Assembly: GCF_027497215.1 (NCBI RefSeq)
Contig: NZ_CP114904.1
Location: forward strand, 3,556,001 to 3,620,000
Source: Micromonospora sp. WMMD812
Lineage (GTDB): Bacteria > Actinomycetota > Actinomycetes > Mycobacteriales > Micromonosporaceae
Direction of reading: 5' to 3'
Length of the DNA: 64,000 nucleotides
Positions 33,152 to 41,753 of this stretch are shown piece after piece. Each line of letters starts with the position of its first letter. Position 1 is the stretch's first letter. The translations under genes and the position numbers were made by a program. The notes under the pieces were generated by a model, which worked only from the letters and a program-made list of their open reading frames with translations, did not search any database and was not told where the DNA came from.

Positions 33152-34141
33152 GTGACCTACCTCGCCGCGGACGACCGCTACGACACCATGACCTACCGGC
33201 GCAGCGGACGCAGCGGCCTGCGGCTGCCCGCCATCTCCCTCGGCCTGTGGCACAACTTCGGCCCGGACCGTCCGCTCGAGCGGCAGCGGGACATCGTCCG
33301 CCGCGCGTTCGACCTCGGGGTCACCCACTTCGACCTGGCCAACAACTACGGCCCGCCGCCCGGAGCCGCCGAGGAGAACTTCGGCCGGCTGCTCGCCACC
33401 GACCTGAAGCCCTACCGGGACGAGCTGGTTGTCTCCAGCAAGGCCGGCTACCTCATGTGGCCCGGCCCGTACGGCGAGTGGGGCTCCCGCAAGTACCTGA
33501 TCTCCTCGCTGGACCAGTCGCTGCGCCGGATGGGTCTCGACTACGTCGACATCTTCTACTCGCACCGGTTCGACCCGGAGACCCCGCTGGAGGAGACGAT
33601 GGGGGCGCTGGACGCCATCGTCCGCTCCGGTAAGGCGCTCTACGTCGGCATCTCCAACTACGACGCCGAGCAGACCGCCCGGGCCGCCGCGATCCTGCGC
33701 GACCTCGGCACGCCGCTGCTGATCAACCAGCCGTCGTACTCGATGCTCAACCGCTGGACCGAGGCCGACGGCCTGCTGGACACCCTGGCAGAGGTCGGCG
33801 CGGGGTGCATCGCGTACAGCCCGCTGGCGCAGGGCCTGCTGACCGACCGCTACCTGGCCGGCATCCCGGCCGACTCGCGGGTTCGCACCAGCGTCTTCCT
33901 CAACGAGAGCGACCTCAGCGAGGAGCGCATGGCGACCATCCGCGGGCTCGGGGCGATCGCCGAGCGGCGCGGCCAGTCGCTCGCGCAGCTCGCGCTGGCC
34001 TGGGCGCTGCGCGACCCACGCATGACCAGCCTGATCATCGGGGCGAGCAGCGTCCCGCAGCTGGAGACGAACATCGCCGCGCTGGACAACCTCGACTTCA
34101 CCGCCGAGGAGTTGGCCGAGATCGAGCGGCAGCTCGGCTGA
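33152..34141 (+). CDS. Aldo/keto reductase (YghZ / L-glyceraldehyde-3-phosphate reductase type)
   Basis: 329 residues from GTG 33152, giving the family N terminus TYLAADDRYDTMTYRRSGRSG; ATG 33146 is the alternative. The barrel has the catalytic tetrad Asp/Tyr in HFDLANNYG, Lys in VSSKAGYLMWPG and His in IFYSHRFDP. NADPH-binding elements SPLAQGLLTDRYL and IIGASSVPQLETN follow. YghZ-type enzymes detoxify glyceraldehyde phosphates and methylglyoxal. A -10-like TAGTCT (33139-33144) is 7 nt from the GTG, consistent with a leaderless transcript. Confidence 0.9.
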   Translation: MTYLAADDRYDTMTYRRSGRSGLRLPAISLGLWHNFGPDRPLERQRDIVRRAFDLGVTHFDLANNYGPPPGAAEENFGRLLATDLKPYRDELVVSSKAGYLMWPGPYGEWGSRKYLISSLDQSLRRMGLDYVDIFYSHRFDPETPLEETMGALDAIVRSGKALYVGISNYDAEQTARAAAILRDLGTPLLINQPSYSMLNRWTEADGLLDTLAEVGAGCIAYSPLAQGLLTDRYLAGIPADSRVRTSVFLNESDLSEERMATIRGLGAIAERRGQSLAQLALAWALRDPRMTSLIIGASSVPQLETNIAALDNLDFTAEELAEIERQLG

Positions 34142-34241
34142 CCGCCCCGAGTCGATCACCAGCGGGGAATCACCGCGCCCGCACCGGCGTTTTCTCCTGC
34201 GTACGGCACGAGGCAGGACCCGAGCCGGAGGAGAATGAGAC

Positions 34242-34364
34242 ATGAAGGTACGTAGCTCCCTGCGGTCGCTGAAGCAGAAGCCGGGTTCCGTGGTGGTCCG
34301 CCGCCGCGGTCGGGTGGTCGTGGTGAACCGCTCCAACCCGCAGTGGAAGAGCCGCCAGGGCTGA
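34242..34364 (+). CDS. Ribosomal protein bL36, cysteine-free (type B) paralogue
   Basis: 40 residues beginning [20 protein letters not shown] and ending WKSRQG, with GGAGGAG 7 nt upstream. bL36 normally holds zinc through CxxC/C/H residues. This copy has no cysteine, placing it in the C-minus YkgO-like group that replaces the zinc-binding form when zinc is scarce. I see no clear Zur box in the 100 bp upstream. It is followed by a strong hairpin, so it is a monocistronic unit. Confidence 0.9.
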   Translation: MKVRSSLRSLKQKPGSVVVRRRGRVVVVNRSNPQWKSRQG

Positions 34365-34373
34365 ATGAACCAC

Positions 34374-34408
34374 CGATCGGCGCCGTCGCACCGCGACGGC
34401 GCCGATCG
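34374..34408 (+). terminator. Terminator hairpin after bL36
   Basis: A perfect 16-bp stem (CGATCGGCGCCGTCGC with its complement) and a 3-base loop begin 10 bases past the bL36 stop. Confidence 0.8.
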
Positions 34409-34524
34409 TGCGTCGTGCCCGATTCCGGGCACGGGATTGGCCATCCAGCCGAGGCGAGCGCGCGGAATCACCGACACTCACAAGGAGTGGCTCTGACCTG
34501 CGCGACCTTCCGGCTGGAGGACCG

Positions 34525-35319
34525 ATGAAACCGGACACGATCGTCCTGATCCACGGATTCTGGGTGACACCGCGCAGCTGGGAGCACTGGAAGGCGCACT
34601 ACGAGCGGCAGGGCTACCGGGTGCTGACGCCCGCGTACCCCGGGTTCGAGGTCGAGGTCGAGGCGCTCAACGCCGACCCGACCCCGATCGAGAGGGTCAC
34701 CGCGCCGGAGATCGTCGCCCACCTGGAGTCGATCGTCCGCGAGTTGCCCACGCCACCCATCCTCATCGGGCACTCGGCCGGTGGCACGTTCACCCAGATC
34801 CTGCTCGACCACGGCTTCGGCGCGGCCGGCGTGACGCTCAACTCGGCGCCCACCGAAGGCGTCCTGACGGCGCCGCCGTCCCAGCTGAAGTCGTTGTTTC
34901 CGGTGCTCCGCAACCCGGCCAACCGGCACAAGGCGGTCGGCTTCACGCCCGAGCAGTGGCACTACGTCTTCACCAACACGTTCAGCGAGCCGGAGTCGCG
35001 CGCGCTCTACGAGCGCTACCACGTCCCGGCGTCCGGATCGCTCGTCTGGGCCAGCGTGCTCGCCAACCTCCAGCCCGGCCGCCAGGACACCTGGGTCGAC
35101 TACGGCAACGACGACCGGGCCCCGCTGCTCTTCGTCTCCGGCGGCGAGGACCACCTCATGCCACCCAGCGTCCAGCGCTCCAACGCCAAGCACTACAAGT
35201 CGAGCGCCCTCACCGAGGTCAAGGAGTACCCCGGCTACGCCCACCTGCTGCCCGCGCAGCCGGGCTGGCAGCAGATCGCCGACGAGGTCCTCACCTGGGC
35301 CCTCGCGCACGCCCGGTAG
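34525..35319 (+). CDS. Alpha/beta hydrolase
   Basis: 264 residues from ATG 34525 with GGAGGA 5 nt upstream. The oxyanion motif HGFW (residues 9-12), nucleophile GHSAGG (serine about 88), acid in SGGEDHLMPP and histidine in GYAHLLPAQPGW are all present. There is no signal peptide. The sequence resembles broad-specificity carboxylesterase-like hydrolases; no substrate can be named. Confidence 0.85.
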   Translation: MKPDTIVLIHGFWVTPRSWEHWKAHYERQGYRVLTPAYPGFEVEVEALNADPTPIERVTAPEIVAHLESIVRELPTPPILIGHSAGGTFTQILLDHGFGAAGVTLNSAPTEGVLTAPPSQLKSLFPVLRNPANRHKAVGFTPEQWHYVFTNTFSEPESRALYERYHVPASGSLVWASVLANLQPGRQDTWVDYGNDDRAPLLFVSGGEDHLMPPSVQRSNAKHYKSSALTEVKEYPGYAHLLPAQPGWQQIADEVLTWALAHAR

Positions 35320-35458
35320 CCCGGCACCCGACGTCCGCCTTCCTGGCGTCGGGCGGATCGCGACCGCGCCCGACGCCGCCCGGTCGGCGCGGTGCCGGTC
35401 GCCGCCGTCGGGCCGCCGACGCGGCGTGGACACCGCGCCGGCGGCAGCCCGGCCGGGA

Positions 35459-36223
35459 CTACTTCCCGTGCGGGTCGGCGGCGTTGACCGTCGCCACGAC
35501 CTGGTCGTAGTCACCGCGTGCCTCGCCGTAGCGCAGGAACTTCACGCGCTCGACCTGGATCTCCCTCGCGTCCGGCTGCGCCTCCAGCAGGCCGACCACC
35601 TCGGTCACGAACTCGTCGAGCGGCATCGCGAACTCGCTGGTCTCCTGGCCGGGCAGCAGGGCCGTACGGACCGACGGCGGCACCAGCTCGACGACCTTCA
35701 CGCTCGTGTCGGCCAACTGGAGCCGAAGCGACTCGCTGAGCATGTGGATGGCGGCCTTCGACGCGTTGTAGCTCGGCGTGACCTTGAGCGGGGTGAACGC
35801 GAGGCCCGAGGAGACGGTGACGATGGTGGCGTCCGGCTGCGTCTGCAGGTGCTCGACGAACGCGGCGATGAGACGGATCGGACCGAGCACGTTGGTCGTC
35901 ACCACCGACTCGGCGGACGCCAGGAAGTCCTCGGGCCGGCGCCAGTCCTCGATCCGCATGATGCCGGACATCGTGACCAGGACGTTGAGGTCGGGGTGCC
36001 GTGCCAGCACCTCCTTGGCCGCCGACTCGATGCTCGCGGCGTCCGTGGTGTCGATCTGGACGGTGTCGAGGCCGGGGTTCTCCTCGGAGATCCGCCGGAG
36101 CAGGTCGGCGCGGCGGCCACCGATGATCACTGTGTTGCCCCGGGCCCGCAGGCGGAGCGCGAGGGCCAGACCGATACCGCTCGTGGAGCCGGGGATGAAG
36201 ATGGTGTTTCCGGTGATGTTCAT
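35459..36223 (-). CDS. Short-chain dehydrogenase/reductase (DltE-like)
   Basis: 254 residues. The Rossmann motif is GSTSGIG (residues 12-18), with GGRRADLL for cofactor choice (basic residues suggest NADP). The active site shows VSSGLAF and YNASKAAIH. The C-terminal region has LVPPSVRTALLPGQ. It is divergent from an XRE regulator with a 99-bp gap, a common arrangement in which the regulator represses the reductase. The substrate is unknown. Confidence 0.87.
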   Translation of the reverse strand: MNITGNTIFIPGSTSGIGLALALRLRARGNTVIIGGRRADLLRRISEENPGLDTVQIDTTDAASIESAAKEVLARHPDLNVLVTMSGIMRIEDWRRPEDFLASAESVVTTNVLGPIRLIAAFVEHLQTQPDATIVTVSSGLAFTPLKVTPSYNASKAAIHMLSESLRLQLADTSVKVVELVPPSVRTALLPGQETSEFAMPLDEFVTEVVGLLEAQPDAREIQVERVKFLRYGEARGDYDQVVATVNAADPHGK

Positions 36224-36322
36224 GCTTCGAGACTGGGCGACCGCCCGGGGCGGGGGCAGAGAGCACTCATCGGGGGATCCGCGGTCCCTGGTTCGCGCCG
36301 GGCGCCGGCGGATACTGGATTC

Positions 36323-37177
36323 ATGGACCGTGCAGCCCTGGCCGACTTCCTGCGCCGCCGCCGCGAGGCGTTGCAGCCCGGGGACGTCGGCCTGCCCGAA
36401 GGGCCGCGTCGCCGGGCCCGCGGGCTCAAGCGCGAGGAGGTCGCCTCGCTCGCGGCGATGTCGACCGACTACTACACGCGGCTGGAGCAGCAGCGCGGCC
36501 CGCAGCCGAGCGAGCAGATGCTCGCGTCGCTGGCCCGGGCCCTGCGGCTGACGGGGGGCGAGCGCGACTACCTGTTCCAGATGGCCGGGCGCAACGCCCC
36601 GTCCTCGGTACCGGCCGCGACGCACGTCGCGCCGGCCCTGCTGCGCGTGCTGGACCGCCTGGAGGACACCCCGGCGCTCATCCTCTCCAACCTCGGCGAG
36701 GTGCTCGTCCAGAACCGGATGGCCGCGGCCCTGCTGGGCGACCGGTCCGGCTACACCGGGCTGGCCCGCAGCGAGATCTACCGCTGGTTCACCGACCCCG
36801 CCGAGCGGCTGCGCTATCCGGCGGAGGACCGCGACCGGCAGAGCCGCACCCAGGTCGCCAACCTGCGTGCCGCCTACGGGTCGATGGGCGCGCAGTCGCG
36901 GGCCGGCGAGCTGGTGCGGGCGCTGCGGAAGGCCAGCCCGGAGTTCGCCGACCTGTGGGAACGGCACGAGGTCGGCAAGCGCTTCGGCGACCACAAGACG
37001 CTCGTCCATCCCGAACTCGGCGCGATCGAACTCGACTGCCAGGCGCTCTTCACCGAGGACCAGTCCCAGGCACTGCTCGTGCTCACCGCCGCTCCGCGTA
37101 CGGAGAGCTACGAGAAGCTGCAGCTGCTGCGCGTGTTGGGGCACGAGAGGTTCGCCGCCGACGTCTCCGGCGATTAG
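36323..37177 (+). CDS. XRE-family regulator with MmyB-like ligand domain
   Basis: 284 residues. The N-terminal helix-turn-helix (about 5-80) shows GLKREEVASLAAMSTDYYTRLEQQRG, the diagnostic segment of this large actinobacterial group. The MmyB-like PAS-fold domain (about 110-275) binds small hydrophobic ligands in characterised relatives. It is divergent from the SDR gene. GATACT (36311-36316) lies 6 nt before the ATG, with no Shine-Dalgarno. Confidence 0.88.
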   Translation: MDRAALADFLRRRREALQPGDVGLPEGPRRRARGLKREEVASLAAMSTDYYTRLEQQRGPQPSEQMLASLARALRLTGGERDYLFQMAGRNAPSSVPAATHVAPALLRVLDRLEDTPALILSNLGEVLVQNRMAAALLGDRSGYTGLARSEIYRWFTDPAERLRYPAEDRDRQSRTQVANLRAAYGSMGAQSRAGELVRALRKASPEFADLWERHEVGKRFGDHKTLVHPELGAIELDCQALFTEDQSQALLVLTAAPRTESYEKLQLLRVLGHERFAADVSGD

Positions 37178-37199
37178 CTCGGCCTCCTCCGACCTGCAC

Positions 37200-39029
37200 C
37201 TACGGCACGCCGTCCATCTGCTCATCGAGGTACATGGCGGCGGTGATCAGGGACAGGTGGCTGAACGCCTGGGGATAGTTGCCGATCTGCTCACCACTCG
37301 CCGCGATCTCCTCCGAGTAGAGGCCGAGGTTGCTGCTGTAGGTGAGCATCTTCTCGAACGTCAGGCGGGCATCGTCGAGGCGGCCGGACTCGGCGAGCGA
37401 GCGGACGTACCAGAAGCTGCACATGCTGAAGGTGCCCTCGCTCCCGGCAAGGCCGTCGGGCGACGCGGCCGGGTTGTAGCGGTAGACAAGGCTGTCGGAG
37501 ACGAGCTCGTCGTCCATGGCCCGCAGCGTCGACTGCCACATCGGGTCTCTGGGCGAGATGAAACCGACCGACGGCATGCCGAGCATCGACGCGTCCAGGA
37601 CGTCGGTCCGGTAGTGCTGCACGAACGCGCCGCGTCCGCGGTGAAAGCCGCGGGACATGACCTGCTCGTAGATCGCGTCGCGGGCGCGCGCCCACCCGGC
37701 CGTGCTCGCCGGCCAGCCGGTCCCCGCGGCCAGGCGGACGGCCCGGTCCAGCGCCACCCAGGACATGAACCGTCCGGAGGTGAATTCCTGACGGCCACCA
37801 CGGGTCTCCCACACACCGTCCTCGGGTTGGTCCCAGTTCTCGCTGAGCCAGTCGACCATCCGCACGACGCTCCGCCACCCGTGGTGGGAGCTCTGCAGCC
37901 CCCGGCCGGCGGCGAGGTAGATGCAGTTCAGCACCTCGCCATAGATGTCGAGCTGCAACTGGTCGGCCGCGTTGTTGCCGATCCGCACCGGCGCCGATCC
38001 TCGGTAGCCCTCCAGGTGGTCGAGCACCTCCTCGCCGAGATCACGTGAACCGTCGACCCGGTACATGATCTGAAGCGGCGCCCCGTCGCCCGCGCTGTCC
38101 CGGACCCGGTCCTCGACCCAGGTCAGGTACCGCTCGGCCTCGTCGGTGAAGCCCAGGTTGAGCAGTGCGAACACCGAGATGGAAGCATCGCGGACCCAGG
38201 CGTAGCGGTAGTCCCAATTGCGCTCCCCGCCGACCTGCTCGGGCAGCCCGGCCGTCGGCGCGGCGACCAGCGCGCCGGTGGGCGCGTACGTCATGAGCTT
38301 GAGCGTCATCGCCGACCGCTCCACCATCTCCCGCCACCGACCCCGGTAGCGGGAGCCGGCCAGCCACCGCCGCCAGAAGCTCTGAGTCAGGTCGGCCAAC
38401 TCCCGCACCTCGTCGGGCGTCACGACGCGCGGCGCTCCGGCCGGGGCGGTCTCCAGAATCACGCCGCCCACGTGGCCCTCGTGCAGCGTCACGACCAGGT
38501 GAATTCCCTGCTCGATCCGCACCACTTCCGCGTCCTCGAACAGCCGCCCGCCAGAACGGACGTGACTCAGGTTCACGGTTAGCGTCGGACTGCGGAAGAC
38601 AACCCCGTCCGGACGCACGTCGACCTCGTGCCGGTCCCGTCCGTAGTTGAACCGCGGTTGACAGTCGACCCGGAACCGCATGGTGCCGCGCACCACCAGC
38701 ACCATGCGGACCAGGCGATGCCGGTCGGTGGCCCGGTCACCGGCCACCGGCATGAAGTCCACCACCTCGGCCACGCCGTCCGTGGTCAGGAACCGCGTGA
38801 TCAGGATCGGCGTGCCCGGCAGGTACAACTGCTTGCTCGTGTAGTCGACGCCGTCCGGCGAAATCTGGAAGTGGCCACCCCGTTGCTTGTCCAGCAGTCC
38901 GGCGAAGATGCTCGGCGAGTCGAAGCGAGGGGCGCAGAACCAGTCCACCGTCCCGTCGTCGCTCACCAGCGCGGCCGTCTGGAGGTCGCCGATCAGACCG
39001 TGCGCCTCCACGGCGGGGTACGAGTCCAT
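37200..39029 (-). CDS. GH15 family glucoamylase/trehalase-like enzyme
   Basis: 609 residues from ATG 39029. An N-terminal TPP/GH15 N-domain (about 1-230) starts PAVEAHGLIGDLQTAALV with VDWFCAPRFDSPSIFAGLL. The (alpha/alpha)6 barrel shows ERNWDYRYAWVRDASISVF (general-acid region) and a second conserved block around GEQIGNYPQAFSHL at the C terminus. In mycobacteria such proteins are trehalases; in others they are glucoamylase-like. No signal peptide, hence cytosolic. It stands alone and is convergent with the XRE gene. Confidence 0.88.
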   Translation of the reverse strand: MDSYPAVEAHGLIGDLQTAALVSDDGTVDWFCAPRFDSPSIFAGLLDKQRGGHFQISPDGVDYTSKQLYLPGTPILITRFLTTDGVAEVVDFMPVAGDRATDRHRLVRMVLVVRGTMRFRVDCQPRFNYGRDRHEVDVRPDGVVFRSPTLTVNLSHVRSGGRLFEDAEVVRIEQGIHLVVTLHEGHVGGVILETAPAGAPRVVTPDEVRELADLTQSFWRRWLAGSRYRGRWREMVERSAMTLKLMTYAPTGALVAAPTAGLPEQVGGERNWDYRYAWVRDASISVFALLNLGFTDEAERYLTWVEDRVRDSAGDGAPLQIMYRVDGSRDLGEEVLDHLEGYRGSAPVRIGNNAADQLQLDIYGEVLNCIYLAAGRGLQSSHHGWRSVVRMVDWLSENWDQPEDGVWETRGGRQEFTSGRFMSWVALDRAVRLAAGTGWPASTAGWARARDAIYEQVMSRGFHRGRGAFVQHYRTDVLDASMLGMPSVGFISPRDPMWQSTLRAMDDELVSDSLVYRYNPAASPDGLAGSEGTFSMCSFWYVRSLAESGRLDDARLTFEKMLTYSSNLGLYSEEIAASGEQIGNYPQAFSHLSLITAAMYLDEQMDGVP

Positions 39030-39121
39030 CGGCCCTCTCTGTCCCTGGTCACACGCTAAGAGCGATATGTCCAGCCTAAGAGCGGGCCGGGCCCCGGTCC
39101 GGGGAGAATACGACAAAACGC

Positions 39122-39145
39122 CCTGATTGGCGTTCCCATCAGGGC
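39122..39145 (-). terminator. Terminator next to the outer tRNA-Ala 3' copy
   Basis: GCCCTGAT pairs with ATCAGGGC across 10 bases and, on the minus strand, is followed by GTTTTG. It lies just downstream (leftward) of the outermost tRNA 3' copy, so it may be the tRNA gene's original terminator, now 8 kb away from the intact tRNA. Confidence 0.6.
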
Positions 39146-39157
39146 CTTTCGCATGGG

Positions 39158-39200
39158 TGGAGCCGAGGGGACTCGAACCCCTGACCCCCCGCACTGCCAG
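39158..39200 (-). repeat. tRNA-Ala 3'-end duplicate, outer att copy
   Basis: A 43-bp copy of the anticodon-arm to 3'-end part of tRNA-Ala(GGC), with one inserted and one changed base relative to 47175-47217. The 5' half of a tRNA is missing, so it is not a gene. Confidence 0.8.
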
Positions 39201-39374
39201 GAGCGGGCGAGGTCGCGCCAGCGCCGCCTGCCGGCAGCCGGGACGGATGAGTGTGGCGAGGCTCGGACCGGCTTGGCTGGATCAGCCTCGATACGACCAC
39301 CGCGCGATTTCGATCACGACCCACCACAACCGCATCGGGTCTCGGGCCACTCATAGTGTTGGTGGGAGGCCAGA

Positions 39375-39602
39375 TTGCGGAGTGAACGAGAGTACGTCGA
39401 GTACGTGCAGGCACGCATGCCGTGGCTGCGACGGCTGACGTACAGACTGTGCGGACAGTGTTGGGAGGACCTCGACATCGCACCTACCGCAGAGGCGCTG
39501 GGCTGCTCGACCGGGACCGTCAAGAGCCAGACCTCGTTCGCCATAGCGGCGCTGCGCCGCCTGCTGCCCAACTACGTGCCAGGAGGGTTGGACGCGCCAT
39601 GA
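39375..39602 (+). pseudogene. Internally deleted ECF sigma factor (SigE-type)
   Basis: 75 codons in an open frame. The first 27 residues (YVEYVQARMPWLRRLTYRLC) match the start of region 2 in actinobacterial SigE-family ECF factors. They run straight into the region-4 helix-turn-helix end (TAEALGCSTGTVKSQTSFAI, then LRRLLP). About 90 residues in between, including the core-binding and -10-reading parts, are missing, so it cannot work as a sigma factor. The frame survives and its stop overlaps the next start (ATGA). It could at most compete for -35 binding. Confidence 0.7.
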
Positions 39603-40975
39603 GAGAACTGTTCGCCACCCTGCCCGACGAACCGCCGCCGGCACCGCCCGGCTACCTGGACACCGTGCTGACCCGGGGCCGTCGCTCGGTTCGGCGCCAG
39701 CGGATCGGCGCGGCCGCGGTGTGGGCGGTCGTCGTGCTCATCCTGGCCGCCCTGGTCGTGCCCGATGTCCCGCTCCCCGTCCGTCCAGCAGCCCCGTCGA
39801 CGAAGCCGAGCCTGCCGGAGAGCTTCGCCGGGTACTCGATGCTCACCAGCACCGTCGCGAAAGCTCCGCCTGGCCGTGCGATCGCCCTCTACGGCTACGG
39901 CAATGGCGAGACGTTCAACATGTTCCAGTCACTGGTCGTCGGAGCCGACGCGGACACATACCGGCGCGTCGACGCCATGGAGGAGCGGGACCGGCCGTCG
40001 GCGCTGCTCGCCCCGGACGGCACCCGTGTGCTGCTCGGCGACGAACGTGGCGCGACCGATGATCTGATCCTCGTCGATCTGAGCACCGGCGAGCGCCGGT
40101 CGATCCCGCTCGGCGACCCGGTCGGCGTGCGGCTGCTGGCCTGGTCCCCCGACGGCCGCCACATCGCGTACAGCGCCGCGCCCCTCACCAACTCCGGCGA
40201 GTTCGGCACCGTCAACCTGGTCGAGGCCGAGGTGGCCCGAACCGGCACGCTGCGGCTGCTCGACCTGTCGACCGGACACAGCACCGAGGTGCCAGCGATC
40301 AAACCCGCCTGGACGGCGGCGTTCGCGCCGGACAGTCGGCGCCTCGCCGCGCAGGTCGGTCAGCAGGCCCACCTCATGGACCTCGACGGCCGCGAGTACG
40401 GCAGCCTCGAAATCAAGGCCGGACGCGAGTTGGCCGCCGACGTCGGCTGGTCGCCGGACGGCAGGTTCCTCGCCACCGTGCCATGGATCTACGACGGGCC
40501 ATTCAACGGCACCTCCGGCGGCGAAACCGGCCGTCACGGGACCTTCCTCTGGAAGGTCGGCGACGTCGATTTCATGCCCGTCGAGGGCACCAGCACCCCA
40601 CCGACGCCGGTCCGCGATGTCGTGCAACTGCTCGGCTGGCGCTCGGCGGCCAGTGTGGTCGTCGCGACCATCAACACCGCGGGTCACACGTCATTGGCAG
40701 AGATACAACTCGACACCGGCACCCGCCGGACCCTGTCCCGCTTCGACACGGGCCACAACTGCGAACTGGGCACCCAGACCTGCCAGGTGTTCGACCTGCA
40801 CCTCGCCACCGGTTTGCTGCCCGACCTGACGGTAAGGAGCGCCGGTCGACCGCAGCGCGGCCCCCGGCCGACACTCGTGACCGTCGTCCTCGGCGTCGTC
40901 GTCCTCGCCGCCGCGTTCCTGCTCTGGCGCCGGATACGTCCGTCCACGCGTCTCCGACGACCGGAAGTGGAATAG
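39599..40975 (+). CDS. Membrane-anchored beta-propeller-like protein, sigma-factor partner
   Basis: 458 residues from ATG 39599, overlapping the sigma frame by 4 bp. A cytoplasmic N terminus (MRELFATLPDEPPPAPPGYLDTVL), one helix (about 38-58), then a long outer domain with WD40/TolB-like blade motifs (LLAWSPDGRHIAYS, AAFAPDSRRLAAQ, VGWSPDGRFLATV). A second hydrophobic segment near the C terminus (about 425-445) is followed by a basic tail. In this position actinobacterial genomes usually encode an anti-sigma-like or signal-sensing partner of SigE-type factors. Ligand and mechanism are unknown. Confidence 0.75.
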   Translation: MRELFATLPDEPPPAPPGYLDTVLTRGRRSVRRQRIGAAAVWAVVVLILAALVVPDVPLPVRPAAPSTKPSLPESFAGYSMLTSTVAKAPPGRAIALYGYGNGETFNMFQSLVVGADADTYRRVDAMEERDRPSALLAPDGTRVLLGDERGATDDLILVDLSTGERRSIPLGDPVGVRLLAWSPDGRHIAYSAAPLTNSGEFGTVNLVEAEVARTGTLRLLDLSTGHSTEVPAIKPAWTAAFAPDSRRLAAQVGQQAHLMDLDGREYGSLEIKAGRELAADVGWSPDGRFLATVPWIYDGPFNGTSGGETGRHGTFLWKVGDVDFMPVEGTSTPPTPVRDVVQLLGWRSAASVVVATINTAGHTSLAEIQLDTGTRRTLSRFDTGHNCELGTQTCQVFDLHLATGLLPDLTVRSAGRPQRGPRPTLVTVVLGVVVLAAAFLLWRRIRPSTRLRRPEVE

Positions 40976-41009
40976 CCGATCTTCTAACCGCGGCGCGCTC
41001 GGACCACGC

Positions 41010-41193
41010 GTTGCGGCACCGCTGCCACGCTCCTGCTAGCTGTACTGCCCAGGGCGCGCCGGCCCGAGTGCTCATGGAAACCCTGGGCCACTCGGGGATC
41101 GGCGTCACCATGAACACCTACAGCCACGTCATGCCCACGCAACTCGTCCAGGCCGAGGCCATGAAGGAGGTGCGGTGGGATCGGGGGCAATAG
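41010..41193 (+). pseudogene. Tyrosine integrase C-terminal remnant (inner element)
   Basis: The sequence encodes PARVLMETLGHSGIGVTMNTYSHVMPTQLVQ, the end of a phage-type integrase with the final histidine region and the catalytic tyrosine (NTYSHV). Just upstream, the HTAATLLL part is present only out of frame and the rest is missing. It closely resembles the same part of the integrase at 46436. Confidence 0.75.
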
Positions 41194-41753
41194 CTGTGGC
41201 TACTTGCTTGGCTACTTCTGGTGCCGGACCTGACGAAGGGCGTCCGCCGTGTCCGACGAACGCCCTGATCGTGATGGGTGGAGTCGAGGGGACTCGAACC
41301 CCCTGACCCCCACACTGCCAGAGGGGGTCTCTCGGATCTCTCTGACCTCGTGCTGCGCCGGCCTGCGGTCAGCCCTCCTCTTACTCCGCCAGTCCCCGCC
41401 ACTCCCCTCGTGTAACTTGTCGACCTGGCACGGATCTGGCACGCCACCGCCGCTTGGCGTGGACTATGAACCACTTCGCCGGCAGCCGGTTGTCCGGTCT
41501 CGGGACATGGATGACAGATCGGTATCAGTTTTCTGGTCCATGGGGACGCCGCGCGTGCGGGAAAATCGGGTTGGTCGCCCGCCGACGTCGGTCGTCCTTG
41601 GCGCAGGTGAGGCCGTGTATCAGTTTGACGCTGGGAGCCGCCACGAGGGGCTGCGCATTGTAGCTACGAGCACGAGGGTCCGACTCTTCCTGTTTCCCCG
41701 ATGGCTCCCGCGGGTGACCGTCCCCGATCCCCCTTTCCTCCTCAGAGGTTGTC
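41194..41753. other. Att junction and IS110 left-end non-coding region
   Basis: 41231-41321 is a 91-bp repeat of 47128-47217 (tRNA terminator hairpin plus tRNA 3' end). The remaining 430 bases to the IS110 start have no convincing gene and lower GC. In IS110-group elements the non-coding end upstream of the recombinase encodes the bridge RNA, so part of 41430-41753 is a candidate. The exact left boundary of the insertion is not visible. Confidence 0.5.
41231..41321 (-). repeat. tRNA-Ala 3' end plus terminator, middle att copy
   Basis: About 91 bp nearly identical to 47128-47217. It includes a hairpin (GGGCGTCCGCCG with its near-complement) and 43 bp of tRNA 3' end (41279-41321) with one C-to-T change and one extra C. 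Beyond CTGCCAG the similarity to the tRNA stops. Confidence 0.8.

Larger units (their letters stand above)
39030..39374. other. Intergenic junction of chromosome and tRNA-Ala island
   Basis: No gene is evident. The region holds the GH15 promoter, a hairpin (39122-39145) and the outermost copy of the tRNA-Ala 3' end (39158-39200). About 170 bp of unassigned sequence then precede the truncated sigma-factor frame. Confidence 0.5.

Noticed and set aside
36224..37225. N-terminal extension of the SDR frame
   Set aside because: It runs antisense through the XRE regulator gene. The Rossmann motif begins 11 residues after ATG 36223.
39158..39200. Possible tRNA gene
   Set aside because: Only the 3' part of tRNA-Ala is present; no D arm or 5' acceptor strand exists. 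The same holds for 41279-41321. They are att duplicates.
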